Positions 63,967 through 64,000 of a stretch of 64,000 bases of DNA are shown here, piece by piece. The notes beneath the pieces were generated by a model, which saw only the letters and a list, made by a program, of their open reading frames with translations, was not told the DNA's origin and made no database searches. The translations under genes were made by a program, and so were the position numbers. Positions within the stretch are counted from its first letter, which is position 1; each line of letters starts with the position of its first letter. Source of the stretch: Mycobacterium sp. (lineage in GTDB: Bacteria > Actinomycetota > Actinomycetes > Mycobacteriales > Mycobacteriaceae); contig NZ_SCRH01000030.1 of NCBI RefSeq assembly GCF_004298145.1, positions 1 to 64,000 of the forward strand. The letters run 5' to 3'.

Positions 63967-64000
63967 ATGAGCGAGAACCCCCAAGCCGATGAACTGGTCG
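63967..64000 (+). CDS. Start of a gene running off the right edge
   Basis: ATG 63967 opens a frame reading MSENPQADELV before the window ends. A weak GGCGGG site lies 12-17 bases upstream. In M. tuberculosis the next gene on this strand would be an epoxide hydrolase (ephF), but eleven residues are too few to identify it. Confidence 0.3.
   Translation, partial: MSENPQADELV

Overview
The window looks like chromosome of a high-GC actinobacterium, almost certainly a slow-growing Mycobacterium. The sequence itself shows antigen 85C (fbpC), two MmpS/MmpL pairs, F420-dependent enzymes, a cutinase, the TreS-maltokinase pair and many acyl-CoA ligases. As I remember the M. tuberculosis H37Rv map, a backbone runs here in the same order as Rv0107c to Rv0133: ctpI, the Rv0111 acyltransferase, ldtA, oxcA-fadD7, fusA2, an Rv0121c-type PPOX protein, pepA, treS-mak, fbpC, htdZ, fadE1, fgd2 and an Rv0133-type acetyltransferase. 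Blocks not found at those places in M. tuberculosis interrupt it.

Layout. 1-2943: cutinase fragment, SDR and acyl-CoA ligase. 2992-7833: the large P-type ATPase CtpI. 8003-11963: a SigG-like ECF sigma factor divergent from an SDR and a DUF899 protein, then small NTF2-like and SRPBCC proteins. 11984-29026: a 17-kb catabolic divergon. One arm has six genes (NHL propeller, GntR regulator, ligase, SDR, ligase, alcohol dehydrogenase) and the other seven (SDR, Rieske oxygenase, Baeyer-Villiger-type monooxygenase, SDR, class III CoA-transferase, ThDP enzyme, aldehyde dehydrogenase). They are driven from a shared region at 19429-19648 that carries two copies of a palindromic operator. 29261-31934: acyltransferase and O-methyltransferase. 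32040-34602: an M-box (ykoK) magnesium riboswitch, a 24-codon leader ORF, a 71-aa protein and an NRAMP-related magnesium-type transporter. 34594-41239: quinone oxidoreductase, lipoprotein, L,D-transpeptidase and a divergent oxalate module. 41253-49651: conserved backbone, including half of the GlgE alpha-glucan pathway and antigen 85C. 49979-59792: an insertion between fbpC and htdZ with TetR, mmpS-mmpL, then mmpS-mmpL-phosphoesterase on the other strand, then a CstR/CsoR-like repressor with two perfect operators, a DsbA-fold protein and DUF302. 60102-64000: htdZ, fadE1, fgd2, a GNAT enzyme and the first codons of one more gene.

How the genes work together. The catabolic divergon has every step needed to open a ring: hydroxylation, oxidation to a ketone, Baeyer-Villiger oxidation to an ester or lactone, possible lactone hydrolysis by the propeller, oxidation of the hydroxy-acid, CoA activation and decarboxylative shortening. 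The M-box unit joins a magnesium sensor to a transporter whose metal-site motifs are magnesium-type rather than manganese-type. The CstR-like unit suggests a sulfane-sulfur or thiol stress response that may also reach the neighbouring MmpS/MmpL operon. No rRNA, tRNA, CRISPR array or insertion sequence was recognised. All functions are read from sequence alone, without database searches.
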